A stretch of DNA of 64,000 bases, taken from positions 707,001-771,000 of the forward strand of contig NW_020167529.1 in assembly GCF_001641265.1 (NCBI RefSeq), read 5' to 3'. A model generated the notes under the pieces. It did no database searches. It saw nothing but the letters and a program-made list of their open reading frames with translations, and was not told where the DNA came from. Origin of the DNA: Pseudogymnoascus destructans (taxonomy: Eukaryota > Ascomycota > Leotiomycetes > Thelebolales > Thelebolaceae). The position numbers were made by a program, and so were the translations under genes. Shown piece by piece: positions 1 through 11,678 of this stretch (position 1 is its first letter; the number at the start of each line of letters is the position of its first letter).

Positions 1-23
1 AGTAACTCACCCTACAGACGGAG

Positions 24-1627
24 ATGGATAAACTACTGCCATCATTGCTATCCTTTCCAGTTCATCCGCCGCCCCTTCAGCCACTGTCCGACGAACACTA
101 TGACCAGATCATAAAGTCGCAAGTCAAAAGCATCAAGAAGCTTCCCGCAAAAACACTTCTCCAGACGACCTCTGGCGGTGAAGATATTCTTAATGTGAGG
201 CTCCCACCGCTATAATTCACTGCTCTTGACTAACTTCCTGCAGGTTATCAACCCGGCGCTGAATTCAATACCATATGCGTTTGCACTTCTCGCCCGCGTC
301 AGCGAAGTCCAGAGCGCCCCCAAATCGGCTCAAAACACTCCGCCTGAAGAGTTGTTGCCATTATGGGAGAAAATCGTACACTTTCTGGAGAAATTCGATT
401 CTAGACAGGTTAGATATATTGGGTCAGAGACATTAGAAATCATTACAGTTGTGGCAGCGCTTGCTCGTCATCTTGGACAGGTATGTGCCAACCCAATCAA
501 ACTCGTGACATAGATTATTAATACCTTTACAGCCTGGAGCTGCCGTTTCACCTATCGCCAGCGCCATCCTGCGACTGGACCCAGGAGCGTCAACATTAAC
601 ATCGGCGCATCTTATTCTGAGCCGGCTGGCCCTTGAATCCCAGGAATACACTCGTGCGGCTCCCATCCTCGAGCGGCACATTTTATATATCCCAACCACT
701 GGCCGTCACCCGAAACATGCCTGCTCGCTTCGTCTCACGGCCCATGAGTACCTCACGGTAGAGTCGGGCCTCACCAAGAAAATAAGTACACAAGATATCC
801 TCGAATATTTCTCCTTCAGCGGCTCAATATTTATCGGTCTACAACAGTGGGAAAACGCCGCGGAGTCTCTTGAGAATGTCATTACATATCCGGTCAGGGG
901 AATTGCGGTCAGCAAGATAATGGCGGAGACTTACAAAAAGTGGAAATTGGTGAAGGTGCTTCTGACTGGGAAGGTCCCAACCCTTCCCCCTAATACAAAC
1001 AGCAATGCTGCCAAAGCGTTCCATGTCATCGGGAAACCCTATGACATGGTGGCCAGTTTGTTTGAGTCGGGAACTGCTCCAAGACTCAACGCAGAGATTA
1101 CTGCGGGCACGAACATCTGGAGTGGAGACGGAAATGCTGGTCTGATGCGTGTTGTACTGGGAGCCCATCAAAAGCACCAGATACGCAGGCTATCGAGTCT
1201 GTACGAGACGATTCCAGTCTCTTACATCGCTCAAAATACCGTGAGTGCCGAGACAGGTGCCAGTTTGGAGACTCAAGGCGCCGTGGAAGCCTTGGTCAGT
1301 AGTATGATATCGCAAGGGGAACTACGCGGCACTCTTGTTGGCGCCCAGGGAGACCAACCTGCATTTCTCCGTTTCGCCCCGACAGAACGGGTCTCTGATG
1401 AAGCTGTGGTGGAACGAGAACTTGCTGAGGCCATGGGGCGCATCGAAATTATGGTGGAAGATATCAAAGCCACCGACCATCTTCTTACGCACGAGAAGGA
1501 GTATTTGACGTGGGTCCGTAAACAGAAGAAGAAGCAGGTGGGCGCTAGTTATGCTGATGCCTATGGTGGAGATGATCTGGGTTGGATTGTTGGCACGGAT
1601 GATGAAGATCTTATGGCTGTAATGTAG
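24..1627 (+). CDS. CSN3: COP9 signalosome subunit 3 (CSN3)
   Basis: Three exons, 24-194, 244-480 and 533-1627, all in phase 0, give about 500 residues, the usual size of fungal CSN3. Introns are GTGAGG...CAG and GTATGT...CAG. The N-terminus (MDKLLPSLLSFP) and the helical-repeat body ending in a PCI-like region (residues about 300-450, with YETIPVSYIAQ and ETQGAVEALVSSMI) resemble CSN3. The acidic tail ends DDEDLMAVM. Family knowledge: CSN3 is a scaffold PCI subunit of the COP9 signalosome, which removes NEDD8 from cullins in the nucleus and cytoplasm; it has no catalytic site. The ATG at 24 is the first in frame and lies only 23 bases from the window edge, so its promoter is not seen. The gene converges on RPA1. 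Confidence 0.85.
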
Positions 1628-1899
1628 CCTAGATCAGGCCCAGATTGGGGATAGGGGGTGGGTGTACAGACGAAGTGGAAGCTTATGAATCATGACAACT
1701 GGGGTCACGGATTAATGAATAGTATGAGGAGACCACAACAAAAAATTACATAATATTTATCCCATTCATCTATACGACTCATTTTCGTTACAGTGAGATA
1801 GATATTCCCCGTCCAGACCATAGCAACCCCCCTTAGCTGCTGTTTGCAGCCTGAACTCGACAATACATGAGAGCTCAGACTATTTGACGCTCGTAATAA
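1628..1899. other. convergent 3' intergenic region
   Basis: AT-rich spacer between the stop of CSN3 and the stop of RPA1. It must hold both 3' UTRs. I see no gene in it. Confidence 0.6.
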
Positions 1900-3936
1900 T
1901 CAGATGTTGTACAATTTAATCAGTTCGGCCAGCTTCTGTGCTTCCTGTGAGTAGTTCACGGGACTTGCGGCGGTGACCTGATAACGTACTCTATATTACT
2001 CCATTAGTATTTTCTAAACAAAGTCAACGATGGGAGTGCTTACCGTTGTTGGTCCTGGAAACTGTCCATCTTGGCGCGGCACTTAAACAACATAGTCTTG
2101 CAGTTAGCCTCCTCGAATGCCCGCCCAGCAGCTGGGTCCTCGCTATCCTTCAGAGCCATCAGCTGGTCGGCAGACATGCCCATAATCAGCCGTCCAACAT
2201 CGTCAAAACAGCTCAGCCAGAGCTGGCCAGTGTGATCATTGACGTTGAGAGACATGATATATCTGTACTCGGGCTTGGGGTGTGTAATATCACACTTTTC
2301 GCAGCGCCATGTGCCATCGCCCATGTCTGTAACCTTCTTGTTGCATCCCTCACTTAAGCAAGCAGGATAGGCAAAATTCTCCTGCTTGATATAGACGATC
2401 GTTGCCTTGGTAGAGAAGTAGTCAGTCGACTCTGACATACCCAGGCTGTCCTCGTAAACCTTGGCAACGGTCATGACGGGATCCTGGCGGCCTCCTGCAG
2501 CTCCAGCACTCGCCATTCCAGAATGAGACGCAAATGTGTTACTGCGTCCGTGAGTATCGTACCAGCCCCGAAGTTTGTGAGCCTCTTGTATGTCAGGGTC
2601 AACGGTCATAGAGCCGGATGAAAGCAAGCTCAAGCTCCTCCCACCAAAATCCGAGACCTTGGCTCCTTTAAACGCAACAATCGATTCGGGTTGAGCATCA
2701 AAAGACACCGCAGTCTTTCCCCATATGGTCAAACGAACAGAGAAGTCACTGTCGTCAACGAGAGTTAGCTCACGCTTGTCGTATGGTTTGCTGGTAGATT
2801 TTGACACGATTTGGGTGACATCGGCGACCTCCTTGAGCACTCCAATGACGTCGATCGTCGTGTCTTTCTCTACCGTTTGTAGACTTGCGATGTCTGTGAA
2901 GTTGAACCGGACTTGCGGGACGTTCTCTTGATCCTCGGCCTTTTCAACCTTAGTCTCCCGATCAAAGGTTAACTCGTAGTCGTTTGGGAGATTTGTGAAC
3001 TGTTTCTTTGCAAGCTGAACCCGACATGGCGACGAGATGTAATACACAGAACCCTCTTGGAATAAGTCGTATAACTGGTCACATTGCTCGTTGAATCCCG
3101 TAGCCTTGATCTCGCCGCTTTCGTCCAGCAGGTTGACACTGAACAACTTCCCTTCGCCGCTCTGTTTGTGCCACGTCCTGATCTCCGATTTGTTTGATAC
3201 TCTAGCTTTGATGGTCCATTTATGTGCGTATGGTGATAACGTCTCGATTGGGTATATGTTCCCTTGTCCGGCAGAGCTCGAAGGACCGGTCCGGGATGGG
3301 AGCGATTGCTGTGCTGGTTGTTGAGCGGGCTTGTTTCCGTAAAACCCAGCGCCTGATACGGCGCCTGGGGCAGGTTTCACATCTTCCTCCTCGTCCTTCA
3401 CCTTCAGCGCCTGGGGGTCTCCGATCTTGTCCGGCTCGCCAAACTCGGCCAAAACGTCTATGTCCATGATCACCAAGATCCTAGAAACGTCAGTGTCCGA
3501 TTCAAAGGACACCTGGGGTTCACTTACCGCTTGCCCTTGAGGGCATTTGCCTGGAATTGCTTCAGGCGCACCAGCGAACCCTTCTTCAGCTTCTGGTCGT
3601 GTATAAAGTGGTTGGCCCCTGTACTGTTGTTAGATGCTGGTGTGCCAGGCGACGTTCATCATCCCTCGTACCTGTGGCGAGCATGCTCTGTACGAAGTTC
3701 TTGGTATCGCTGAGGACCACCCTATATCTCTCTGCTCCATTTCCTTGGGATGCCAGAGGCTTGATCTGGACGCACTGGCATACTGGCACTGGGAAGTCTG
3801 TGGCGCGTCGTTCGGGGTCGTTGAAGATTGCACTGGATAATGTTAGTCAGCTCCAACGACTCCGGTCTGATTATGGCAGGTAGACGAACTCCAGAACTCC
3901 GGGTGTAATCTTCGATACTGCAAGATCGGTGGACAT
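1900..3936 (-). CDS. RFA1: Replication protein A large subunit (RPA1)
   Basis: Five exons on the minus strand: 3936-3890, 3832-3672, 3618-3528, 3480-2044 and 1990-1900, giving about 608 residues, normal for RPA1. The N-terminal OB fold begins MSTDLAVSKITPGVL and contains KPLASQGNGAERYR. DNA-binding domains A and B follow, with NIYPIETLSPYAHKWTIKAR and FTDIASLQTVEKDTTIDVIG. The C-terminal domain has a four-cysteine zinc ribbon (CLSEGC...CEKC). The last short exon supplies VRYQVTAASPVNYSQEAQKL. Family knowledge: RPA1 binds single-stranded DNA in the RPA heterotrimer during replication, repair and recombination. The first donor (GTTCGT) is weak, so the exon 1/2 junction is the least certain part; it restores GVLDAIF, which fits the family. 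Confidence 0.9.
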
Positions 3937-4197
3937 GATTTGTGGTCGTGTCGTTTGTTGCTGGCGAGGTACGTGCAGGAGTGAAGGGGCTGAAGAGGCA
4001 GATAATGAAGAGGCGACAAATACACGGTTGACGCGATGCTGGGTTGGGTGGGATTTGTGTACGCGTTCGCGTAGAGTGGTAGTGAGGGGCATGTATGCCT
4101 GGTATATAGGGCATAAATATGTGATATTGTTGTAATATGAGCCACAGAGTTGTTCTCAATCCCCAAATACAAATAGATGAGATACACTTCTCTCCCC

Positions 4198-5391
4198 TTA
4201 CTTCGCCTCAAATAACTTCCCCAATCCCTCAAGATTCACATTACCACCCGTAAATACAACACCCAAATCCCACTCCTCCCGTCCCTGCTCCGCCTCAACG
4301 ACACTCCTGAAATCCTCATTCCACAACGCAACCGCCAACCCCACCACCGAACTCGGCTCAACAACCACCTTCATCCTCTCCAGCACCAAGCGCAGCGTAG
4401 CCTTGATTTGCTCCTCAGTAACACTATACACTCCCCTCACCAGCTTCTTATCACTGATCACCTTCCACGGCCACGCTCCCACGGGTGTCCTTAATCCATC
4501 AGCCACCGTTAATGATTTGACCGCCTCGATCCGTTTTCCGGCCGCAAGACCCCTCTTACAGTCATCCGCGCCCTCAAACTCCGGTTCCGCGCCAAAAACC
4601 ACAATCCCCGTCCCCTCCGCACTCAGCGCCGTGCCACTCAGTAACCCCCCCCCCCACAAGGCGCGATAATCGCATTCAGCCCCCCGCTCCTCCCAATCTC
4701 CTTCTGCGCCTCCAAAACCTGCTCTTGTAACTCCAACCCCGCGGTCCCCTGTCCAAGCATCACATGCGGATGGTCGTAGGGAGGGATAAGTGTAGCGCCT
4801 GTCTCGGTGATTACTTCGGCGACGACGGCTTCGCGCTCGGGGGCGGTGGAGCCGCTGAAGAGGACGCGGGCGCCGTAGGATTGGGTGGCGGCGATTTTGG
4901 CGGGGGTGCTGATGCGGGGCATGACGATGTGGGAGGGGATTTTGAGGGTTGCGGAGGCGAGGGAGACGGCTTGGGCGTGGTTGCCTGTTTGGTAATTGAA
5001 TCAGCAATTGCTTTATATCCTCCAGAGACTGGACGAAGAAGAAGAAGAACTCACCACTACTATGCGTAACCACCCCCCTCTCCCTCCCTCCCCCCTCCTC
5101 CCACCCTTCACTCTCCACCAGCCTCAGCAGCGCATGAAACGCGCCTCTCGCCTTGAACGCACCCACCTTCTGGAAATTCTCGCACTTGAACCAGAATCTG
5201 ATCTTTGGGTTCGCGGGCGTTTGCCCAGCCCAGGGTGTGCCTTCGAGCTCGGCGGCGGCGCGAGGGGTGGAGGCGAGCTGGGAGAGGTAGGTCGAGGTGA
5301 GCACGGGGGTGCGGTGGATGAAGGGCGTTATGAGGGTGTGGGCGGAGAGGACGGAGGCGCGGGTGAGGGGGAGGGAGGTGGGGTCGGCCAT
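4198..5391 (-). pseudogene. PLP-dependent threonine/serine dehydratase or serine racemase-like enzyme, with a one-base frameshift
   Basis: Two exons, 5391-5055 and 4984-4198, split inside THSSG/NHAQAV. The protein would be about 374 residues. It has the fold-type II PLP lysine in GAFKARGAF (K80), the SSGNHAQ loop and the phosphate-binding glycine loop. On the minus strand that loop is read from a run of 11 G (4645-4655). As written, the frame stops two codons later; twelve G would read APCGGGGLLSGTA and continue to the family C-terminus (GVVFTGGNVNL). Family knowledge: such enzymes deaminate threonine, serine or hydroxyaspartate, or racemise serine; the substrate cannot be told here. The gene is either broken by a one-base deletion or miscalled at the homopolymer. 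The rest looks under selection, so I favour a sequencing error or a very recent loss. Confidence 0.75.
4645..4655 (-). other. homopolymer frameshift in PLP glycine loop
   Basis: Eleven consecutive C on the plus strand, read as G on the coding strand. It falls exactly in the tetra-glycine PLP phosphate loop, and one further G would restore the frame. Confidence 0.85.
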
Positions 5392-6216
5392 TGTGGTGGC
5401 GGTGATGTGGTAGTAGCGGGTGTGTAGGGGAATACGAGGGTATAAAGATTTGAGGGTATGGGGATGTTAGGAGAAGGATGTGAGCGTGAGGGGTTGAAGA
5501 TATATTTTTACGAGAGATGGAGGGGTATGCGGGGTAAGCACATGTGGAGGTGCGTCTGGGCCTGATTATACTATACTAGTATGTGAATATTACGCCCTGG
5601 AATCTACAATTACCTGCCCCTTTGAGGCACATATAGACTTTACTCCTCGTACTCCGTATTCCTACCATTCTTCCAGCCTAACCCTATAATTTTACCCCTC
5701 ATAGAAAAGCTATCCCACCATGCCTCTACTCCGCACCATTGACTAATCTCCTAGCCCTGATACGATAACGGCGAGAACGGCGGCGAGACCCTCAACCCCA
5801 CATTTTCTCTCGCAAGACAGGCACTGACTTGGTCACCGCACACCGAGCCGCAAAACTGGATATCGGAGCAACGCCGAACAACCGGGGCAAGGAGGGGAAT
5901 GGAGTGGTTTGGCAGCTGATTGCGGAATGCCGATTGCGGAGGAATGTGTCATTATTGGACTATTACGTCTTGGAATACATTCAATCGCAATTCGGTGAGT
6001 TCACATGGTGCGAGTTCACATACGAATTCATCAGGATGTTATGTTTAAGGTAATTTTTTTTAATGGAGTAAGCAACTTTTTGCATTTTAGGCGTCATATT
6101 CGATGATATAGAAACCGAGTTATAGTACAAACATGCGCCGTTCGAAAATAAATTCCCCCATCAACAAATACTGCCATTCACCAACCACCACCAGCCACCG
6201 CCGACCCATCAACCAT
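5392..6216. other. intergenic region, no gene seen
   Basis: Promoter side of the PLP-enzyme gene and 3' side of ILV5. It is AT-rich from 5560 on. Short ORFs here look spurious and I see no recognisable element. Confidence 0.5.
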
Positions 6217-7612
6217 TTACTTCTGGTTCTCGGGGCGGAGCGAGCGGACGGCCTTTCCGGCCCTCCAGATTTCGAGGTCACGGATCTCCTGCATCTCAGC
6301 CTCGTACTTCTCTCTGTAGTCAGGCTGGGAGTTGTAGTCGAGGGAGCGCTGGGTCTCCTTGCCGGTCTTAACAGAGTCGTACAGATCGTTGAAGACGGGC
6401 TTGAGGGCGTCCTTGAACTTGTTGCTCCAGTCGATGGCACCGCGGCGGGCGGTGGTCGAGCAGGCCTCGTACATCCAGTCCATGCCGTTGGCACCGATGA
6501 GAGGGTAGAGGGACTGGGTAGCCTCCTCGACGGTCTCGTTGAAGGCCTCCGAAGGGGAGTGGCCCTGCTCACGGAGAACCTCGTACTGGGCGAGGAACAT
6601 ACCGTGGATGCCGCCCATGAGGCAGCCTCTCTCACCGTAAAGGTCAGAGTAGACCTCCTTCTCGAAGGTGGTAAGGTACATGTATCCGGCGCCGACGGCA
6701 ACACCGAGGGCAGTGGACTTCTCGAGAGCCTTGCCGGTGACATCCTGGTAGATGGCGATGGAGGCGTTGATGCCACGGCCCTCACGGAAAAGGGTGCGGA
6801 CAGTGCGGCCGGATCCCTTGGGGGCGACGAGGATGACATCGACATCAGTTGGCACATCGACCTTGGTGAGCTCCTTGAACACAGGGGAAAATCCGTGAGA
6901 GAAGTAAAGAGTCTGGAAAGAGTGTTAGTAATACGAAGTTAGGCACTGGATGTAGATTTGATGTACCTTTCCCTTGGTGATTTGCGGCTTGATATGAGGC
7001 CAGGTCTCGGACTGGGCAGCATCGGAGAGGAGGTTCATGATGATGGTACCACGGGTGATGGCCTCATCGATCTCGAAGAGATTCTTGCCCTCAACCCATC
7101 CATCCTGCTGGGCCTCCTTCCAGGACTGTCCACCCTTGCGGACACCGACAATGACGTTGAGGCCCTGATCTCTGGCATTGAGACCCTGACCGTGTCCTTG
7201 CGAACCTGAGCAATTGGTTAGTAGTGCACACCAATTGACCGAGCGAGCTCAACATACCGTATCCGATCATAGCAAGAGTGTCATCCTTGAAGTACTCCTA
7301 CGAAATCGTAAGCCGAGGTCGCACGAAAACCCGAAAAGGCGGTGGGATCACCAATTGGGCGATTCATCGTCGGGGAGGACTTACCAGGAGCTTCTCACGA
7401 GGCCAGTCGGAGCGCTCATAGACCTGCTCTTTGTCGCCAGCAAAGTCAACGGTCTTGACACCACGGAACTGCTGGACTGGAGCTGCAGCTCTGGCGACAG
7501 CTGGTCTGGCAGCAGCATTGATGGCGGACACGAAGGTACGCTTAGCCACTGGCGCAGAGAATTGGCGTGCCAATTGGGAGCGGGCAGCTCGTGAAAGAGT
7601 TCGTGAAGCCAT
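6217..7612 (-). CDS. ILV5: Mitochondrial ketol-acid reductoisomerase (ILV5)
   Basis: Four exons: 7612-7385, 7297-7258, 7205-6967 and 6912-6217, giving about 400 residues. The first about 60 residues are rich in Ala, Arg and Ser (MASRTLSRAARSQLARQF) and look like a mitochondrial presequence. The NADPH Rossmann motif GYGSQGHG spans the exon 2/3 junction. The C-terminal knotted helical domain has ERGCLMGGIHGMFLAQYE and EEATQSLYPLIG, the Mg2+-binding region. Family knowledge: the enzyme isomerises and reduces acetolactate or acetohydroxybutyrate in valine and isoleucine synthesis in the matrix. The ATG at 7612 is preferred over an in-frame ATG six codons upstream (7630) because the presequence then starts with MASR. 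The 40-base second exon is short but restores the NADPH motif. Confidence 0.95.
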
Positions 7613-7895
7613 TTGTGTGTTGTGGTTCAATAGCTAAGAAAGATGGGGGGGCTGTTGATACTTATAACAGTGAGTCAAGGTCTGTGGGGGGATACGTAGC
7701 TCGAGTATTGAATTAATTTTTGAGGCCGATCTCGCTTCCCCGACGCCCCATAGCTAAAAGCGCGCTAGTTCGGCATAGTCACGTGTTTATGGGGTTTTGC
7801 TGCACGGTAAACCGTAGTTACTCCACAGGCTCGCCTATTTCATGACGCGGTCCTTGGTTCTTGATGAGCTTGATCACTACGGAGGATATCTAATT

Positions 7896-7980
7896 GGCCG
7901 GGTGGTGTAGTTGGTTATCACGTTTCGTTAACATTTCAAATGTACCGAAAAGGTCCTGGGATCGAACCCCAGCCTGGTCA
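7896..7980 (+). tRNA. tRNA-Val (AAC) with an 11-base intron
   Basis: Full cloverleaf. The acceptor stem GGCCGGG (7896-7902) pairs with CCTGGTC (7973-7979) using G-T wobbles, and the discriminator is A7980. The D arm contains GTGTAGTTGGTTATCAC. The anticodon stem is TTTCG (7923-7927) with CGAAA (7946-7950), and anticodon AAC is at 7930-7932. The 11-base intron 7934-7944 sits one base 3' of the anticodon, the canonical nuclear position. The T arm is CTGGG/CCCAG with loop ATCGAAC. A short T run follows (7984-7988), which would serve as the RNA polymerase III terminator. Confidence 0.88.
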
Positions 7981-9232
7981 TTGTTTTTGCCGTTTTCGGT
8001 GACTCAAAGCTGATATAAATCCGGAATTGAGAGCTGCTACTTTTGCCGCCGAAAAGTCGGAGGAAAAGGCCGTGCATAACAGCTACTAAGAGGATCAGAT
8101 CAGCCCATAGGCACCGTTATCGCTCAAGTAGACTTTAGCAACTATAAACAAGATGAAGACTCCAAATGACCCAGAAACTATTATAGCCGTTTTGCTCCCC
8201 TGTCACTTAAAAATTAAACCGAAGGGAGAAGTTCGATTAGTTTTAATACTATGCATAGTCACTCTTTATACTTTTAGGTGGCATAATGCCCAAAAAGCCC
8301 GGGACTATGCGTAGCTAAGAATTAGGAATATAGCAACTTGTTTGGGCATCTGCTAATAACAGACAAAATCATTAACAGGGTTCAAAACCATGTATAGAAC
8401 TGTCATAGGCGTATGAAACTATCTACCGAATCATCTAATTGTTCATTTGCAGGAGCCTAGAAAGCCAAAGGAAGGCCGTGTAACTAATACCATTCTTTGA
8501 AATTTGGCTAGATAACACGAATACTCACTTTATGTCTCGGCCCTACTATGTCGTCCTGCCTTGATCACCCGTATAATAAGCGGTGCTACTTACTATATGC
8601 AATGGTAGCATGGGCAAAGGCAACGACAAGCCAAATTCTCGATTATACTTGTGGAAAGCTTGCTATAAGTTTGTAGCAAGTTATGGAATTATAATAATGT
8701 AGCTAATGTTCCTCATGTTACATGAGTCATGTAGGCATCGAGCCTCTCCGCCACTAACGCACGTGTGTTACCTCGAGTATTAGAGAGCTAGGAACTAATA
8801 CCTACAATTAAGCTAATAGAATCCCTTCTTATAGTTGAAGTTGTCAGTCACTAACAGATTGAAAAGCTTTGGTAGTTACTGTTGGCAACTTGAACAACAA
8901 CGGGGACTGCGGGCTAGTCGGAGCCTCTTGGTTGCTGTCATACGCTTGTCCCTTCCCCAGACTTTTAGGCGGCACTCACACGAGCTGGTGCCTCCTCAAG
9001 CGTCTCACCTTCTCATGGGCCTACACATCATCACAGGACACATCGGAAAGACCATAGCAAGTTGCCTTGAGAGTCTGAATTTCAGTGCCGCCCGTAGTAA
9101 TATATGGGCATTCCTCACGAATGCGACGGCCGAAGCCTCCGCAATAAGCTCCATGAGCCCGCTGTGCTAAAACGCCTCAGATGCCCAAAAAATATTCCCG
9201 TAGTTCCCATATGCTTCTATATCGCGGGCTTG
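7981..9232. other. gene-free AT-rich stretch
   Basis: AT-rich up to about 8900, with stops in every frame. Between 8900 and 9180 composition is closer to coding and the minus strand has short open segments, which may be a decayed gene, but I recognise no family. Confidence 0.4.
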
Positions 9233-9946
9233 CTACTTCAGAACCTTCTCAAAAGGCACACCCCGCACAGGGCCACCGCCCATGGCTGTCCTGACGTTCC
9301 TCTTGAACCCCTCCCTGTTTGACCGTAGGTCTTCGGCTGCATCTTTGTTGAGAGGGTCGGAGGCGTTGGGCTCTAGGAATAAGAACTATTGGCACATATG
9401 TTAGTGGTGTTATAAAGGATCTGCGGGGAACCACGAACCTGTAATCCAACGATAACCGCGTTAAGGTTCAGCACCGGCTTCCAGTCCTCCCTTAAGATAT
9501 TGAGGCACACATTGCCCTCGAGATCGATATTCGGATGGTATATCTTCTGCGTGCACTTTACTTTCGGCGGGTCATGCGGGAAGTTCTGGTTGATAGCGAA
9601 GGAGAAGTGGAAGCGTCCGCCCTTGTACATGCCCTCATCAGGGTCGATCGTCAGAGTAAAGTTGAGGATGTCGTTGGGGTCGGGAAACTCGGTGCGCCAT
9701 GTTCGGCTGGGCTCAAGCTCTTCGAGATCTAGCTGGCTTGATTAGCCCCGGCGCTCTCTCTCGGTTGGGCTGGACAGACCTTTTTGCACGCGCAGCTGGG
9801 CTGCTGTGACCTTCTTCTTTTTCGTGCCGTTTGCGTTGGCAGCCGCTTGCTCCTTTGCTTTCTATATCGGGCGTTAGCATAATATGCTTCGGGGCACTCG
9901 GGGGCCGGCTGTGGAAAGTGCATACCATGGACCATATTTTCAACAT
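9233..9946 (-). CDS. UBC12: NEDD8-conjugating enzyme E2 (UBC12)
   Basis: Four exons: 9946-9926 (21 bases, MLKIWSM), 9861-9780, 9728-9439 and 9385-9233, giving 181 residues, the expected UBC12 length. The short first exon and Lys-rich second exon form the N-terminal extension that in UBC12 docks the NEDD8 E1. The UBC fold has FPDPNDILNFTLTIDPDEG, the HPN triad (YHPNIDLEGNVCLNIL) and catalytic Cys109 followed by REDWKPVLNL, the UBC12 signature. The C-terminus is GVPFEKVLK. Family knowledge: it transfers NEDD8 to cullins, which the CSN complex (CSN3 at the left end) reverses. Splice sites are ordinary GT-AG; the micro-exon start is supported by the family N-terminus. Confidence 0.92.
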
Positions 9947-10738
9947 GGTGGCGGTATACCCAGGCTGGACGCCTGCGGGAAGGTATTCCCGGTGCTCTTC
10001 TGGTTGGCTGGCGCCCCTCTCCGACGGCGTATAGAGGGCGATAAACAGCAAGCCCTTCTTTTGATAGAGCGGGCTGGTTTATATAATAGAGGGCAGTGGA
10101 GTGTTATGCAACAGCGAGAAGTGAGTATTGAAGGTTGGGTTGGGAGAATGAGGGGGAGACTTGTTTTGTTATCTGAACATTGGCGATCTTGAGTATCGTG
10201 GTTGATAGTGGTCACGTGAGATTGAATTAATTTGTCGTCGGGCGCTGTAACCGAACTGGTGGTCAAAAATCAGCCATATGTCAGTTCAACAACACTGAAG
10301 CTCTTATTACTCTACTCCGTATAAGCAACGTCTTACGGCATGCTGTAGCTATCGATTCCTTATATGGCAAAAGGGTGCAACTTCAACTCCGCGACCCTTA
10401 TTTTTCTCCTATACGATAAGTCGCGAGACCATATCGACGATCGCTGATATTCTGTCATGCATGCATACGAGTACTGCAGAATACCACTACACTACAGAAA
10501 TGGGCGATGGACTAGTAGTACTAAGGCATGATGAAACGGGGATTGGTGAACAAGATACTGAATTCAAGCAAGTACAGTATGGCGAGCGAGAATGACCACG
10601 CGTAGAACACCGAAATTGTGATATGATGTCTCGGCGTCACCAAAAGCCTAGAATAAAGCACGGATGGCTGCCGCTTCCATACCTCGGTAAAGTATAAAAT
10701 AGCATGTTGTGGAGTAAAACGACGTAGGCACAGTGACT

Positions 10739-10780
10739 TACGCGGCGAGCTAGGGGTACCTACCCCTAGCTCGCCGCGTA
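10739..10780. repeat. 42-bp near-perfect palindrome
   Basis: Two exact 20-base inverted arms, the left one beginning TACGCGGCGAGC, are separated by CC. The GC-rich arms stand out from AT-rich surroundings. It could form a cruciform or a stable hairpin. No transposon ORF is attached. Confidence 0.85.
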
Positions 10781-11005
10781 CTTATTTGTTTTTTTGGTAG
10801 GTACCAAAGACAAATTTGTCTGCCAGCTAAGAAGTCTTGCTCTCTACTGTACATCCGACGACCCATTTCTTTGTTCAATACTCTGTACAAAGAGGATTAA
10901 ATGCTTTTGTCCTTGATCTACTGTCAGCGTGTGCTATGTATATATTTGTAGTATGTTATAGATTACTTCATTAAAAAAAGCCCCTTTGAATAGGGTGGTT
11001 GGTCG

Positions 11006-11048
11006 GCGAAAGGGCGAAAGGGCAAAAGGGCAAAAGGGCAAAAGGGGG
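11006..11048 (+). repeat. short purine tandem repeat (GGGCAAAA-like)
   Basis: Five to six copies of an 8-9 base purine-rich unit, GGGCGAAA then GGGCAAAA, ending in a G run. Confidence 0.8.
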
Positions 11049-11678
11049 ATCCTGCTTAGAATAGAGTAATCTCACCTGTTGTCTCTCATGTCCAGAGAAC
11101 ATGTCTGTTTCGACAGGAATATTATAGAGTTCAGGAGTAAGGAGTTTGCTTTCATGGAGTTGGGAGGACAAGATTAAAAATCTCCAATGCACAGATACAC
11201 AGTAAACTCAGGATGGTGGATTCTGAAATAGAGTACCATACTACTATCACGGCACCTTCTTTGTCGCGGCAATGCTAGGAGTAGCGCTTCTTGGCGGGAC
11301 TTTGGAGCACTCAACTCCACAAAGCTGAAGAATGCTAATCACAGAGCACAACTGTGAAACATTTCTTCTGCTTCAAGACTTCTTGCCAAATCCTCACACT
11401 GGGGTCTTCAAAGAAAACTGTTTTCACCCCTTTTTATCCTCACCCCCCAAAGGCCATCTTCCGTTGTGCCTTCTTGTCTCTCGCTATCCCTCTATCCTTA
11501 GACCCAAAAGCTGCGAAACCCGAAACAACTTTTTGTTCGAAAACCCGAAACAACTTTTGTTCGACCAGGCAACGCGTCCTGCTCGGGAGGCTACACAGAT
11601 ATCTCTGGATCCATCCATTTCGCAATAATTTGATGGTTTAAACGCAATACACGCGTCGCCTCCATCAATATCACACAA

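Larger units (their letters stand above)
9947..11678. other. divergent intergenic region UBC12 / chitin synthase
   Basis: About 1.7 kb with no supported gene. It holds the UBC12 promoter on the left and the chitin synthase promoter on the right, a perfect palindrome at 10739-10780 and a purine-rich short tandem repeat at 11006-11048. Short ORFs around 11332-11640 show no family resemblance. Confidence 0.5.

Noticed and set aside
8835..9170. 111-codon ORF right of the tRNA
   Set aside because: Composition is somewhat gene-like, but both strands are open in pieces and no family could be recognised; kept only as possible decayed sequence.
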